Of a stretch of DNA of 64,000 nucleotides, positions 6,913 to 13,490 are shown piece by piece. Positions within the stretch are counted from its first letter, which is position 1; each line of letters begins with the position of its first letter. The translations under genes were made by a program, and so were the position numbers. The notes beneath the pieces were generated by a model. It did no database searches. It was not told where the DNA came from and worked only from the letters and a program-made list of their open reading frames with translations. This DNA comes from a virus: the IMG/VR virus record IMGVR_UViG_3300005527_000066, positions 1 through 64,000 of that record; one strand, given 5' to 3'.

Positions 6913-7059
6913 ATGAAAACAATTATCAAAAACCTCCTCACAATCCTTTTTCCCTTTCGGGAACTGAACGACAAACCTTCCGTATTCATTCAAGAGACAT
7001 GGCTGGAGAAGCACACACGCCCCATCCAAATAAAAGAATACCTTTGGAATTATAGGTGA
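6913..7059 (+). CDS. Possible small protein of 48 residues
   Basis: MKTIIKNLLTILFPFRELND onwards, ending KEYLWNYR (TGA 7057-7059), with a hydrophobic N-terminal helix that could contact a membrane. It lies between a hairpin and the next cassette terminator in the same direction, and its codons are unremarkable. No homologue recalled. Real coding status is uncertain. Confidence 0.4.
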   Translation: MKTIIKNLLTILFPFRELNDKPSVFIQETWLEKHTRPIQIKEYLWNYR

Positions 7060-7072
7060 TGGCATAGGGGGG

Positions 7073-7102
7073 AAGGGGAGGCGAAAGCCTCCCCTTTTCT
7101 TT
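7073..7102 (+). terminator. GAAA-loop terminator, shared sequence type
   Basis: AAGGGGAGGC GAAA GCCTCCCCTT followed by TTCTTTTG. The stem sequence is identical to that at 7655 and nearly identical at 8513, 9035 and 9586. Confidence 0.85.
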
Positions 7103-7109
7103 TGTATTG

Positions 7110-7212
7110 TTTTGTGTTACATTACAATACATTACAATACACACTTCAATGTAACTCTATGTATTGTGTTACATACCGATCTCGAATTGGAACCTCATAC
7201 GATGTAACACAA
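7110..7212. repeat. TTGTGTTACAT inverted-repeat island
   Basis: Forward copies at 7112-7122 and 7164-7174, a unique centre (CCGATCTCGAATTGG), and ATGTAACACAA at 7202-7212. The arms 7164-7174 and 7202-7212 are exact inverted repeats, 27 bp apart. Confidence 0.7.
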
Positions 7213-7273
7213 GGTATCACAAAAATAATTCTTGCGTTAAAAACGAATTGGATTATTGTGAAGACTCAATCCT
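7213..7273 (+). promoter_or_regulatory. Cassette promoter module
   Basis: GGTATCACAAAAATAATTCT then TGCG, then GAATTGGATTATTGTG about 16 bp on, ending CAATCCTATGAC at the start of the next gene. Almost the same sequence as at 7800. Confidence 0.6.
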
Positions 7274-7648
7274 ATGACCAACACAAACAAAATCAAAATC
7301 GAACGAGTAGATGTCCGTGAGGATGTCGTAGTTGTAGATCATAATTCAGAGATGGCGGATTATACTAATCCGACTGGTGCGATTTATCGTCGTGCCTTTG
7401 AGGTTCTGGCAATGACAGAAGATGGTCGTCGTTTTCGTCATCGTCATTTCTTCGGTATGGATCGTGATAAAGCTGATGCCTTGGCGATCAAAGTCCTTTA
7501 TCGCGGTGAGGTTGATCTTTCTTATTGGACTGAAACCTATCCAGAGTATGGATCATCAGCTTGGGCAGTCGAAGATTTTTATCGTCAAGTCGATCTCGCC
7601 GCCGCAGTAGGTCGAGGGGATTGGGAGGAAGCTGACAACCTCGCTTGA
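7274..7648 (+). CDS. Cassette gene of unknown function
   Basis: 124 residues from ATG 7274 (context TCCTATGAC). Segment AIYRRAFEVLAMTEDGRRFRHRHFFG is followed by KADALAIKVLYRGEVDLSYWTETYPEYGSSAW and an acidic end. The pattern of an input strand, an Arg/His-rich turn, a helix and a W-containing tail looks like a compact single domain. Single-gene unit with its own promoter and terminator. No family recognised. Confidence 0.7.
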   Translation: MTNTNKIKIERVDVREDVVVVDHNSEMADYTNPTGAIYRRAFEVLAMTEDGRRFRHRHFFGMDRDKADALAIKVLYRGEVDLSYWTETYPEYGSSAWAVEDFYRQVDLAAAVGRGDWEEADNLA

Positions 7649-7654
7649 GATTCG

Positions 7655-7686
7655 AAGGGGAGGCGAAAGCCTCCCCTTCTTCTTTT
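7655..7686 (+). terminator. GAAA-loop terminator, shared sequence type
   Basis: AAGGGGAGGC GAAA GCCTCCCCTT followed by CTTCTTTTC, 6 nt after the stop codon. Confidence 0.85.
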
Positions 7687-7697
7687 CTGGAATCGCA

Positions 7698-7799
7698 ATG
7701 TAACACAATACACTACACGATATTGTGTTACATATCATTACCAGTATCTATTCACATTACAATGTATTACAATACATTACAATACATTATGTAACACAA
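7698..7799. repeat. TTGTGTTACAT island with outward inverted pair
   Basis: ATGTAACACAAT (7698-7709) and ATTGTGTTACAT (7722-7733) form exact 12-bp arms around 12 bp. Then ATTACAATAC-type units with a 10-bp step lead into ATGTAACACAA (7789-7799). Confidence 0.7.
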
Positions 7800-7855
7800 G
7801 GTATCACAAAAATAATTCTTGCTATATTTTCAATCCGTGCGATTCTGTATGTCCT
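7800..7855 (+). promoter_or_regulatory. Cassette promoter module
   Basis: GGTATCACAAAAATAATTCT then TGCTATATTTTC and a GCGATTCTGTATG block, ending TGTCCTATGACC at the next start. Confidence 0.6.
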
Positions 7856-8500
7856 ATGACCAACCTATTCAAAACACCAAAACAAGCCGAAGCAATCGTT
7901 CACTCACTCTCCAATCCTTCCAAGATGCCATGTCATGGATATTCAATTCCTGCCAGCCGATGCATCACAGGTGGCAAGCTCCAAAAAGTAAAAGATTCTA
8001 TTTGCTCTGTGTGCTATGCCATGAAGGGTCGTTATGTCTTCCCGAATGTCATCAATGCAATGGAGAAAAGGTTTCAATCTCTTTTCAATTCCGCATGGGA
8101 AGATGCCATTGTTTTTCTAATCGGAAAGAAAGAGAAAAGCGGATTTTTCCGCTGGCATGATTCCGGCGATCTCCAAGGGGAGTTTCATTTGCAAAAGATT
8201 GTCAATGTCGCCTTGCGTTTGCCAATGATTAAATTCTGGCTTCCCACCCGTGAGATTTCAATTGTTTCGGATTGGCTTGCCAAGGGGAATGTCCTTCCCG
8301 AAAATCTCACCGTTCGCCTTTCCGCTTTCATGCTGGATGGCCAGCCTCCCCTTGCGGCTGCCAATCGTCTTGGCCTTGTCGTTAGCGGTGCGAGCGATTC
8401 AAACTATAATTGTCCAGCCTATTCACAGGATGGCAAGTGTGGCGACTGCCGCAAGTGCTGGGACAAATCTGTTTTCCAAGTGAACTACAAAAAGCATTAG
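7856..8500 (+). CDS. gp88-like (mycobacteriophage gene 88 type) Cys-rich protein
   Basis: 214 residues. N-terminal PCHGYSIPASRC (C26, C36) and ICSVCYAMKGRY (C50, C53), central FFRWHDSGDLQ and LPMIKFWLPTRE motifs, and a C-terminal Cys cluster (NCPA....GKCGDCRKCW) fit the phage gp88-type family, which I know as metal-binding proteins of unknown function. A second, longer relative with different partners lies at 16075. It stands as a single-gene cassette. The clustered Cys residues suggest bound zinc or an iron-sulfur centre. Family assignment is from motif memory. Confidence 0.7.
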   Translation: MTNLFKTPKQAEAIVHSLSNPSKMPCHGYSIPASRCITGGKLQKVKDSICSVCYAMKGRYVFPNVINAMEKRFQSLFNSAWEDAIVFLIGKKEKSGFFRWHDSGDLQGEFHLQKIVNVALRLPMIKFWLPTREISIVSDWLAKGNVLPENLTVRLSAFMLDGQPPLAAANRLGLVVSGASDSNYNCPAYSQDGKCGDCRKCWDKSVFQVNYKKH

Positions 8501-8512
8501 GTGGCATAGGTG

Positions 8513-8547
8513 AAGGGGGAGGCGCAAGCCTCCCCCTTTTCTTTTGT
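8513..8547 (+). terminator. GCAA-loop terminator, shared sequence type
   Basis: AAGGGGGAGGC GCAA GCCTCCCCCTT followed by TTCTTTTG, 12 nt after the stop. Confidence 0.85.
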
Positions 8548-8552
8548 ATTCT

Positions 8553-8677
8553 ATTGTGTTACATGACAATGTGTGTTTTTATAATGTATTGTGTTACATT
8601 CTAACAGGGTGTCGCATTGCAACGCATATCCACATACGCATTGCGAATATGTGTGCGTATGTATAGATGTAACACAA
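8553..8677. repeat. TTGTGTTACAT island with inner hairpin
   Basis: Forward copies at 8554-8564 and 8589-8599, then GGGTGTCGCATTGCAACGC (a copy of the second intergenic motif). An imperfect hairpin follows, in which CACATACGCA pairs with TGTGTGCGTATG, and then ATGTAACACAA at 8667-8677. Confidence 0.65.
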
Positions 8678-8733
8678 ACGCATACAAAAATAATTCTAGA
8701 CATTCAATTGGATTGGATTATTCTGTATTCCTT
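8678..8733 (+). promoter_or_regulatory. Cassette promoter module
   Basis: CATACAAAAATAATTCTAGACATTCAATTGGATTGGATTATTCTG ends 12 nt before the ATG at 8734. TAGACA and TATTCT with a 16-bp spacer are plausible -35 and -10 boxes. The copy at 9221 differs at few positions. Confidence 0.6.
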
Positions 8734-9027
8734 ATGACACACTTATCACAATTCATGAACGCAGCACTCAACCTCAAGCTCTCCACGACACATACGATGG
8801 CGATTATGCAAGACATCATCGACACTATGAACGGAGACGGCTTGTATGAGGGTGCTTCTACCGAGGTAATTCTTGAGGCATTCTACCATCAAGAATGTTC
8901 TGATGCCTACGGTGTCAACTGGACAGATCATATCACAAACCTCTTCGAGTCTCTGGAGCTATACACTCCCGAACCGCAAGACTATGTTTCGGTTCGTCTG
9001 GTTTGCCAGAACACCTATGCAGGATAA
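8734..9027 (+). CDS. Cassette gene of unknown function
   Basis: 97 residues from ATG 8734. The frame is open back to 8617, but the promoter module lies there and the CCTTATGAC context fixes 8734. Helical N-terminal half (HLSQFMNAALNLKLSTTHTMAIMQDIIDTMN), then EVILEAFYHQ, DHITNLFESLELY and a short C-terminal strand VSVRLVCQNTYAG. No family recognised. Confidence 0.7.
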   Translation: MTHLSQFMNAALNLKLSTTHTMAIMQDIIDTMNGDGLYEGASTEVILEAFYHQECSDAYGVNWTDHITNLFESLELYTPEPQDYVSVRLVCQNTYAG

Positions 9028-9034
9028 CCACCCA

Positions 9035-9065
9035 AAAGGGGAGGCGAAAGCCTCCCCTTTCTTTG
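9035..9065 (+). terminator. GAAA-loop terminator, shared sequence type
   Basis: AAAGGGGAGGC GAAA GCCTCCCCTTT followed by CTTTG, 7 nt after the stop. Confidence 0.85.
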
Positions 9066-9072
9066 CAATGTA

Positions 9073-9220
9073 TTGTGTTACATTACATTGTGTTACATAT
9101 TAATAGCTGATAAAATAATGTATTGTGTTACATGGCAACATCGTGTCACATTACCGCGCGTTCCCACGCACAGCGTGTAACACAATACAACACAGACACA
9201 TACACATTCATGTAACACAA
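9073..9220. repeat. TTGTGTTACAT inverted-repeat island
   Basis: Forward copies at 9073-9083, 9088-9098 and 9123-9133; reverse copies at about 9176 (TGTAACACAA) and 9210-9220. The centre carries GTGTCACATTACCGCGCG, a diverged form of the second motif. Confidence 0.65.
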
Positions 9221-9276
9221 ATGTATACAAATATAATTCTGGACATTCAATTGGATTAGATTATTCTGTAGACCTT
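9221..9276 (+). promoter_or_regulatory. Cassette promoter module
   Basis: ATACAAATATAATTCTGGACATTCAATTGGATTAGATTATTCTG, then GACCTTATGAC at the gene start. Close copy of the module at 8678. Confidence 0.6.
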
Positions 9277-9573
9277 ATGACAAACCGCACTCCTTACTTC
9301 CTCATCGATGCAGACCACAACATCAGCGTCACCGAGATTATCGGTGAAGCTAAAGTTCTCGTCCAGAAAACCAGCGACCTCACTGGCAAGGTTTCCGAGA
9401 TGCTACTTGGAATCAATTTCAATGAGTTCGTTCATTCCTTTTATCACTGGAACGCTGGACTACTCATACAGGACGCATTCCATACGCTCAATGCTGACGA
9501 GCGTGAGTTCGTCAAGACTGGCATCACGCCTACCGAGTGGAAGGAGGCGTTCGGAGACTTCGAGGAGGAATAA
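9277..9573 (+). CDS. Cassette gene of unknown function
   Basis: 98 residues beginning MTNRTPYFLIDADHNISVTEI. Predicted strand then helices (EAKVLVQKTSDLTGKVSEML, AFHTLNADEREFVKTGI, EWKEAFGDFEEE), giving a mostly helical acidic protein. Start fixed by the shared TATGAC context. Last of the cassette row. No family recognised. Confidence 0.7.
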   Translation: MTNRTPYFLIDADHNISVTEIIGEAKVLVQKTSDLTGKVSEMLLGINFNEFVHSFYHWNAGLLIQDAFHTLNADEREFVKTGITPTEWKEAFGDFEEE

Positions 9574-9585
9574 TTTCCCACCAGC

Positions 9586-9618
9586 GAGGGGGAGGCGAAA
9601 GCCTCCCTCTTTTCTTTT
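9586..9618 (+). terminator. GAAA-loop terminator, shared sequence type
   Basis: GAGGGGGAGGC GAAA GCCTCCCTC followed by TTTTCTTTT, 12 nt after the stop. Confidence 0.85.
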
Positions 9619-9626
9619 ACATTGTA

Positions 9627-9707
9627 TTGTGTTACATTCCAATGTATTGTGTTACATCACGATCACACCGGCTATCGGCTACCGGCTTCGCCGCCCATGT
9701 AACACAA
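9627..9707. repeat. TTGTGTTACAT inverted-repeat island (last copy)
   Basis: Forward copies at 9627-9637 and 9647-9657, a GC-rich centre with CGGCTATCGGCTACCGGC, and ATGTAACACAA at 9697-9707. It forms the left part of the 383-bp gap 9574-9957. Beyond this point the motif is essentially absent. Confidence 0.7.
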
Positions 9708-9758
9708 TACAACACCCTGTTATATTAGGCGTATATTAAAATGCCATACCTGATATGG

Positions 9759-9802
9759 TTGGCACGGCAAATGCTGGTAAAAAACTTGGCACGGCAAATG
9801 CT
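9759..9802. promoter_or_regulatory. 17-bp direct repeat, candidate operator
   Basis: TTGGCACGGCAAATGCT occurs exactly at 9759-9775 and 9786-9802, 27 bp apart. It lies upstream of a promoter-like TTGCAA (near 9845) and of the ribbon-helix-helix gene at 9958. Autoregulation through tandem sites is typical of that protein class. Confidence 0.55.
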
Positions 9803-9957
9803 ATCGGCGCCGAAATTTTTTTTTAAAAAAATAAAAAAAAACGCTTGCAATGTGATGTAGCCGGTTGTAGTGTCATTCGCATCGGAGGCAATCACGCCTT
9901 CGAGCGGGGAACGACTCACCCGAACCGAACGAGTCAGCAGAAAGAAAATAAAATACC

Positions 9958-10236
9958 ATGACCACCACCACTACCGCCGCCGCCCGCACTGAAGTTCTCA
10001 ACCTCCGCGTTACCGCCGAGATCAAGCAAGCAATCGCCGAGGAAGGTATTCGGGATGGCCGCTCAATGAGTGACATTGCCGTGCGCGCTCTCAAGCTGGG
10101 ACTCGCTCAAATGATCGCACCTGCTCCCACCCCAAAGGTCGAAGCTCCGAAAGCCACAAAGGCCAAGGCCAAAGGCAAGCGCAAGGGTGACGACGGCGCA
10201 GCTCCAGCGACCCCTGCAAAGCCTCGCAAAAAGTAA
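9958..10236 (+). CDS. Ribbon-helix-helix protein with histone-like Lys/Ala/Pro tail
   Basis: 92 residues. Residues about 11-52 (TEVLNLRVTAEIKQAIAEEG, then GRSMSDIAVRALKLGLAQ) fit a ribbon-helix-helix DNA-binding domain: one beta strand with alternating polar residues and two helices. Residues 53-92 are a low-complexity AP/KAKGKRKG/PAKPRKK tail like histone H1 or bacterial nucleoid proteins, which would add non-specific DNA binding. Very GC-rich codons. A direct repeat lies upstream and a strong terminator downstream, so it is an autonomous and probably autoregulated gene. Confidence 0.75.
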   Translation: MTTTTTAAARTEVLNLRVTAEIKQAIAEEGIRDGRSMSDIAVRALKLGLAQMIAPAPTPKVEAPKATKAKAKGKRKGDDGAAPATPAKPRKK

Positions 10237-10253
10237 GGCGAGGCTGACCAGCC

Positions 10254-10287
10254 AAAGGCCCACGGCGAAAGCTGTGGGCCTTTCTCG
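10254..10287 (+). terminator. GAAA-loop terminator
   Basis: AAAGGCCCACGGC GAAA GCTGTGGGCCTTT, 13 bp with one G-T pair, followed by CTCG. Another short hairpin GCCTCGC / GCGAGGC spans the stop codon just upstream. Confidence 0.8.
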
Positions 10288-10296
10288 TGCCGAGAA

Positions 10297-10480
10297 ACTG
10301 GTAGGCAAACCTTGCCGAGTAATTCCTGCCTACCGGCAAATTATGCTCGGCAGATTTTACCCACTTGGGTTGGCACACAACCTGCTAGTAGGCAAGAATT
10401 TCCTATCTTGCCCCTATTAGACCGGCAATATTTACCTACCCCCTCTGTGCAAATTTTGCCTATAGGCAAAAATTGCCGGG
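10297..10480. repeat. TAGGCAA / CCGGCAA motif cluster with an 18-bp palindrome
   Basis: Part of the gene-free gap 10237-10660. GTAGGCAA occurs near 10301 and 10389, CCGGCAA near 10332 and 10421, and TTGCC on the complementary strand near 10312, 10407 and 10457. Positions 10454-10471 (TTTTGCCTATAGGCAAAA) are a perfect palindrome. The spaced, mixed-orientation copies resemble iterons or operator clusters. Beyond 10500 the sequence turns AT-rich with TACTACAATA steps and no gene. Confidence 0.5.
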
Positions 10481-10660
10481 TGGGGGGTGGAGGGCGGTGC
10501 GCCCCCTATATAGGTAGGTAGTATTACAAGGGTACTACAATAAAAGCACAAGGTACTACAATACTATTACAATATATTAGGTTTACTATAAATCAATTAC
10601 AAAAAAATGGAACTATCCAAAAACGCCGTAATGAAACACCAAATCATTATTACAATAATA

Positions 10661-11440
10661 TTATAATATCTTAGCACCCTTAGACATATTCTCCTTAGCC
10701 CATAGGGGCTGTAGGTTGGTATAGTGGAAGCATTTCTTCTGTTGTTCTGGATCAGTAAGGTCAAATGATGCACAAGGAATAATATGATCTATGTGCCATC
10801 CATCGTTTCCATGATTCTCCCATGTCATTCCCTCTTTGAATTGTGTTTCTAGGTGTTCTCTTGCTTCTTGTATTGTACAGCCTAAAAGAACCATTGATTT
10901 ACAGAATTTTTTACCTCCTGAATTTTTTAGTACATCTCTAATTCTTCTTCTTATTGTTTCTCGAATTTTAACATTTGGATTTGTTTTTTTTCTATTTTTA
11001 TACTTTTCATTTATTATTTCTCTATTTTCTTTATCGTATTTTTTTTGATATTCTCTTTTTTTGATTATTTTATCTATATCATTTTTATATTTTAATCTAT
11101 AAGAAAGTATTTTATCTTTATTATCTTCTCTCCATACCGGTTGATAATTTCTATTTCTATCTAATATTTTTTCTTTATTTTCATCGCAGTAACGTTTTTT
11201 ATTACAATATTTTGAACAATATATTTGATTTGATTTTTTTTTCTCAAAATTATTTCCACATTTTTTACAAACCCCAAAAATTTTTACTTTTAACTTTTTA
11301 ACATTTTCTTTATATTTTTTATCACCACAATTTTTTGAACAATAAATATGGTTTGATCTCGTCTTCTCAAACCCATTCCCACAAACAGGACAAATAGATT
11401 TAGTCTGTTCTAAAGTATTAAAAAAATCCAACTGTTCCAT
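10661..11440 (-). CDS. HNH endonuclease with two N-terminal zinc ribbons
   Basis: 259 residues from the ATG at 11440. A longer start at 11476 lies inside a hairpin and is less likely. Two treble-clef-like zinc motifs occur at the N-terminus (CPVCGNGFEK..NHIYCSKNC and CKKCGNNFEK..NQIYCSKYC), then a long Lys-rich helical linker. The C-terminal HNH domain has GWHIDHIIPCASFDL, YTNLQPLWAKEN and NMSKG. This layout is that of free-standing phage homing-type endonucleases. It sits exactly where composition changes from the left to the right region and faces away from it. Confidence 0.85.
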   Translation of the reverse strand: MEQLDFFNTLEQTKSICPVCGNGFEKTRSNHIYCSKNCGDKKYKENVKKLKVKIFGVCKKCGNNFEKKKSNQIYCSKYCNKKRYCDENKEKILDRNRNYQPVWREDNKDKILSYRLKYKNDIDKIIKKREYQKKYDKENREIINEKYKNRKKTNPNVKIRETIRRRIRDVLKNSGGKKFCKSMVLLGCTIQEAREHLETQFKEGMTWENHGNDGWHIDHIIPCASFDLTDPEQQKKCFHYTNLQPLWAKENMSKGAKIL

Positions 11441-11454
11441 ATCACAATATATAA

Positions 11455-11484
11455 GGGGTATATGCCCCTGTGACATATACCCCC
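11455..11484 (-). terminator. Hairpin between the two minus-strand genes
   Basis: GGGGTATATG / CATATACCCC arms with a 9-nt loop. Read on the minus strand it lies after the NUMOD-like gene and before the HNH gene, and is followed by TTATATATT. It is probably a terminator. Confidence 0.6.
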
Positions 11485-11504
11485 TATACTCTTTTTCTTT
11501 TTTT

Positions 11505-12440
11505 TTATTCTCCTACGAAGAGATATACTAATCTTTGGAAGAAGTTCTTCTTCTTTGGTTCCTCTGTGGGTGTTTTTAATTGTTCAATAGAATTCTTTAA
11601 TTCTTGAACCGTGGTCTTTAGATGTTCTACTTCTGGATAAGAAGTAGTTATTGTAGTAGGAGGAAGCAAGTTTTCTACTGGAGCTAAATTTTCAATTGGA
11701 ATAACCTTTTTAGATTTTGAATTCTTTACGAATATTTTTTGAACATCAAAAGGAATATCATCAAGGTTATATTTTTGTCCTATGACATATGTTTTTCCAA
11801 TCTCCAATCTACGGAAATGGTATTTGTTCTTGTAGCCTTTCTTTAGCTTTTTAGTATATTTTCCATGGATTTGTTTATAAGCCGCATATCGTGCTTGGTA
11901 GTCATAATCTTCAAACTCTTTAGTGGTGAGGAAAACTTTAAATAGTGTTCCATCTTTCTCGAACATTCCAATTCGGGTTCTATTTCTTTTTGAGATATGA
12001 AACTTTTCCTTTGGTTTATTATTTAATTCTTCGGAGATAGTCTTTAGAATTTGAAGATTCTTATGTTGTCTGGAATTTTTTCTAATCTTATATGGTGCAG
12101 AATCAATCTTGAGTCTTGGTTCTTCATCCTTTCCGTAGCGGATAAAGATAAAGTTATTATGAAGCTTTCTTTTACCTTTAACGCATTTGGTTACTGCTGT
12201 GGCATTGAATCCGTCTGGAATACAATCAATAGTTTTATCATATGTTTTGATCAGGTATCCATTGATATCGTATGCGGCGATTTTTGATTTACTTCTTTTC
12301 GTTGTGTTTGTTGTGTGGAATTTAAAATCCATATTCGATTGTGTTATATTTGTGTTTATCAGGTTGTTTAGTTTTTTTAGTTTGTCTTCAATATTATTCA
12401 TATCGTTAATCATCCTATATCGTTTTTTTGAAAAAGTCAA
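11505..12440 (-). CDS. Protein with NUMOD1-like DNA-binding repeats
   Basis: 311 residues as drawn; ATGs at 12413 and 12401 are alternative starts. Two repeats fit the NUMOD1 pattern of nuclease-associated DNA-binding modules. One is KIAAYDINGYLIKTYDKTID followed by a KCVKGKRKLHNNFIFIRYG end; the other is RIGMFEKDGTLFKVFLTTKE with a similar basic end. The nuclease domain itself is absent. A C-terminal coiled coil (LKTTVQELKNSIEQL) and a hydrophobic FFQRLVYLFVG tail follow. It may partner the HNH gene next door. Function inferred from pattern only. Confidence 0.6.
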   Translation of the reverse strand: MTFSKKRYRMINDMNNIEDKLKKLNNLINTNITQSNMDFKFHTTNTTKRSKSKIAAYDINGYLIKTYDKTIDCIPDGFNATAVTKCVKGKRKLHNNFIFIRYGKDEEPRLKIDSAPYKIRKNSRQHKNLQILKTISEELNNKPKEKFHISKRNRTRIGMFEKDGTLFKVFLTTKEFEDYDYQARYAAYKQIHGKYTKKLKKGYKNKYHFRRLEIGKTYVIGQKYNLDDIPFDVQKIFVKNSKSKKVIPIENLAPVENLLPPTTITTSYPEVEHLKTTVQELKNSIEQLKTPTEEPKKKNFFQRLVYLFVGE

Positions 12441-12447
12441 CGATTTT

Positions 12448-12455
12448 TATAAATA
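12448..12455 (+). promoter_or_regulatory. TATAAATA late-type promoter box
   Basis: Exact octamer 12 nt before the ATG at 12468. In T4 this octamer is the -10 element of late promoters recognised with gp55 and gp33. Confidence 0.55.
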
Positions 12456-12467
12456 TTTTTTAAACCC

Positions 12468-13067
12468 ATGAGAAGCAAGGATCAAATATTACTGGAAAGT
12501 CTTTATGATAATATTCTTTTGAAGGAAAATGTATCATCTTTAAAATTTAGAGAATTGCAAGATAACCAAAGAGGAACTCCAGAAAGTATGTTTGATAATA
12601 ATGCGAATCCCGGAGCAGGCAATTCTCAACTACTTCAATATGTAATGGAACATACTGGAGATCTTATTCACCGAGTTGCATATATGGATGGTGTTGCGGG
12701 TTGGGGTGGAGCAACCGGAGTTGATTATGGTATGGATGCTGGAAGGGAAAAGGTCGATAGGGTTTTAAAGTTTAAGAATGATATTCTTCGTGGTGAAATT
12801 GAAACACAAGCAAGAGATAACTGGAGATATCGTTCGCGTCAAGGTGATATTGAATTGAGCGAGGAAGAATTTATTAAACAAATACGGGATGCTGGTAAAA
12901 GATATGCAGATGCATATAGACAACTTAAACCGATTACAAAAGCTCAAAAAGCTGCACAAGATGCTGCGATTGCGTTGGGGGAAGGAGACTATTCTTTGTG
13001 GGTTAAAAAATTACAAGAAGTTAAAGACCTTATAAGTACAAGAGAGGGATACTTGGAATCTATATGA
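12468..13067 (+). CDS. Putative internal head protein, KDQI-type leader
   Basis: 199 residues. The N-terminus MRSKDQILLESLYDNILLKE is nearly the same as in the genes at 13929 and 14201 and similar to the one at 30593. It ends in an L-x-E site like those cut by the T4 prohead protease. The rest is soluble and helical: a Gly-rich GVAGWGGATGVDYGMDAGRE segment, then charged helices. No domain family recognised. A TATAAATA box and the ATGA overlap with the ASCH gene suggest late co-expression. Function as an injected or core protein is inference. Confidence 0.7.
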   Translation: MRSKDQILLESLYDNILLKENVSSLKFRELQDNQRGTPESMFDNNANPGAGNSQLLQYVMEHTGDLIHRVAYMDGVAGWGGATGVDYGMDAGREKVDRVLKFKNDILRGEIETQARDNWRYRSRQGDIELSEEEFIKQIRDAGKRYADAYRQLKPITKAQKAAQDAAIALGEGDYSLWVKKLQEVKDLISTREGYLESI

Positions 13068-13471
13068 CATTTAAAGAATATTTTTTAGAATCAAATGATG
13101 TTTCTATAGGTATAAACATTAATGATAAGATACAAGATTTTACCGGTCAAATTTTACGCGGAGAGAAAACAATAGAGACAAGAAATAGAAATTCTTTAAA
13201 ATCATTTATAGGAAAAAAGGTTGGTATTATAAGAACCGGAAAGGGAAAGGCATATCTTGTTGGTTATGCTACTATAGGAGATCCAGTAATATATAAAACC
13301 GAAGAAGAATTTAGAAAAGATTATAATAAACATCTAGTACAAAAAGATAGTAAGTTTGATATTCCAAAAGGAGGAATCAAATATGGATATCCGTTATTTG
13401 ATGTTATAGCATTAAACGAACCTAAGTTAATAACCGATAGGGGAAATTTTGTTTATAGAAAAATAGAATAG
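13064..13471 (+). CDS. ASCH-domain protein with FKEYF-type capsid-targeting leader
   Basis: 135 residues. Leader MTFKEYFLES resembles the T4 CTS MKTYQEFIAEA, with F-L-E before Ser as possible cut site. The remaining 120 residues fit an ASCH domain (PUA-like RNA-binding fold): ILRGEKTIETRNRN has the GxKxxExR signature, followed by GKKVGIIRTGKGKAYLVGYATIGD and GYPLFDVIALNEPK. ASCH domains act in RNA processing and as RNases. If packaged, it would reach the host cytoplasm with the DNA. Confidence 0.75.
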   Translation: MTFKEYFLESNDVSIGININDKIQDFTGQILRGEKTIETRNRNSLKSFIGKKVGIIRTGKGKAYLVGYATIGDPVIYKTEEEFRKDYNKHLVQKDSKFDIPKGGIKYGYPLFDVIALNEPKLITDRGNFVYRKIE

Positions 13472-13490
13472 TTTTTAATAAATATAATAT

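Noticed and set aside
6244-7065. 273-codon minus-strand open frame
   Set aside because: Crosses a gene, a hairpin and an intergenic island, with no protein-like domain; antisense shadow of the gene at 6370.
5551-9710. Integron-like cassette array
   Set aside because: Single genes with inverted motifs look similar, but there is no integrase, the motif does not fit RYYYAAC/GTTRRRY core sites, and each gene has its own promoter and terminator.
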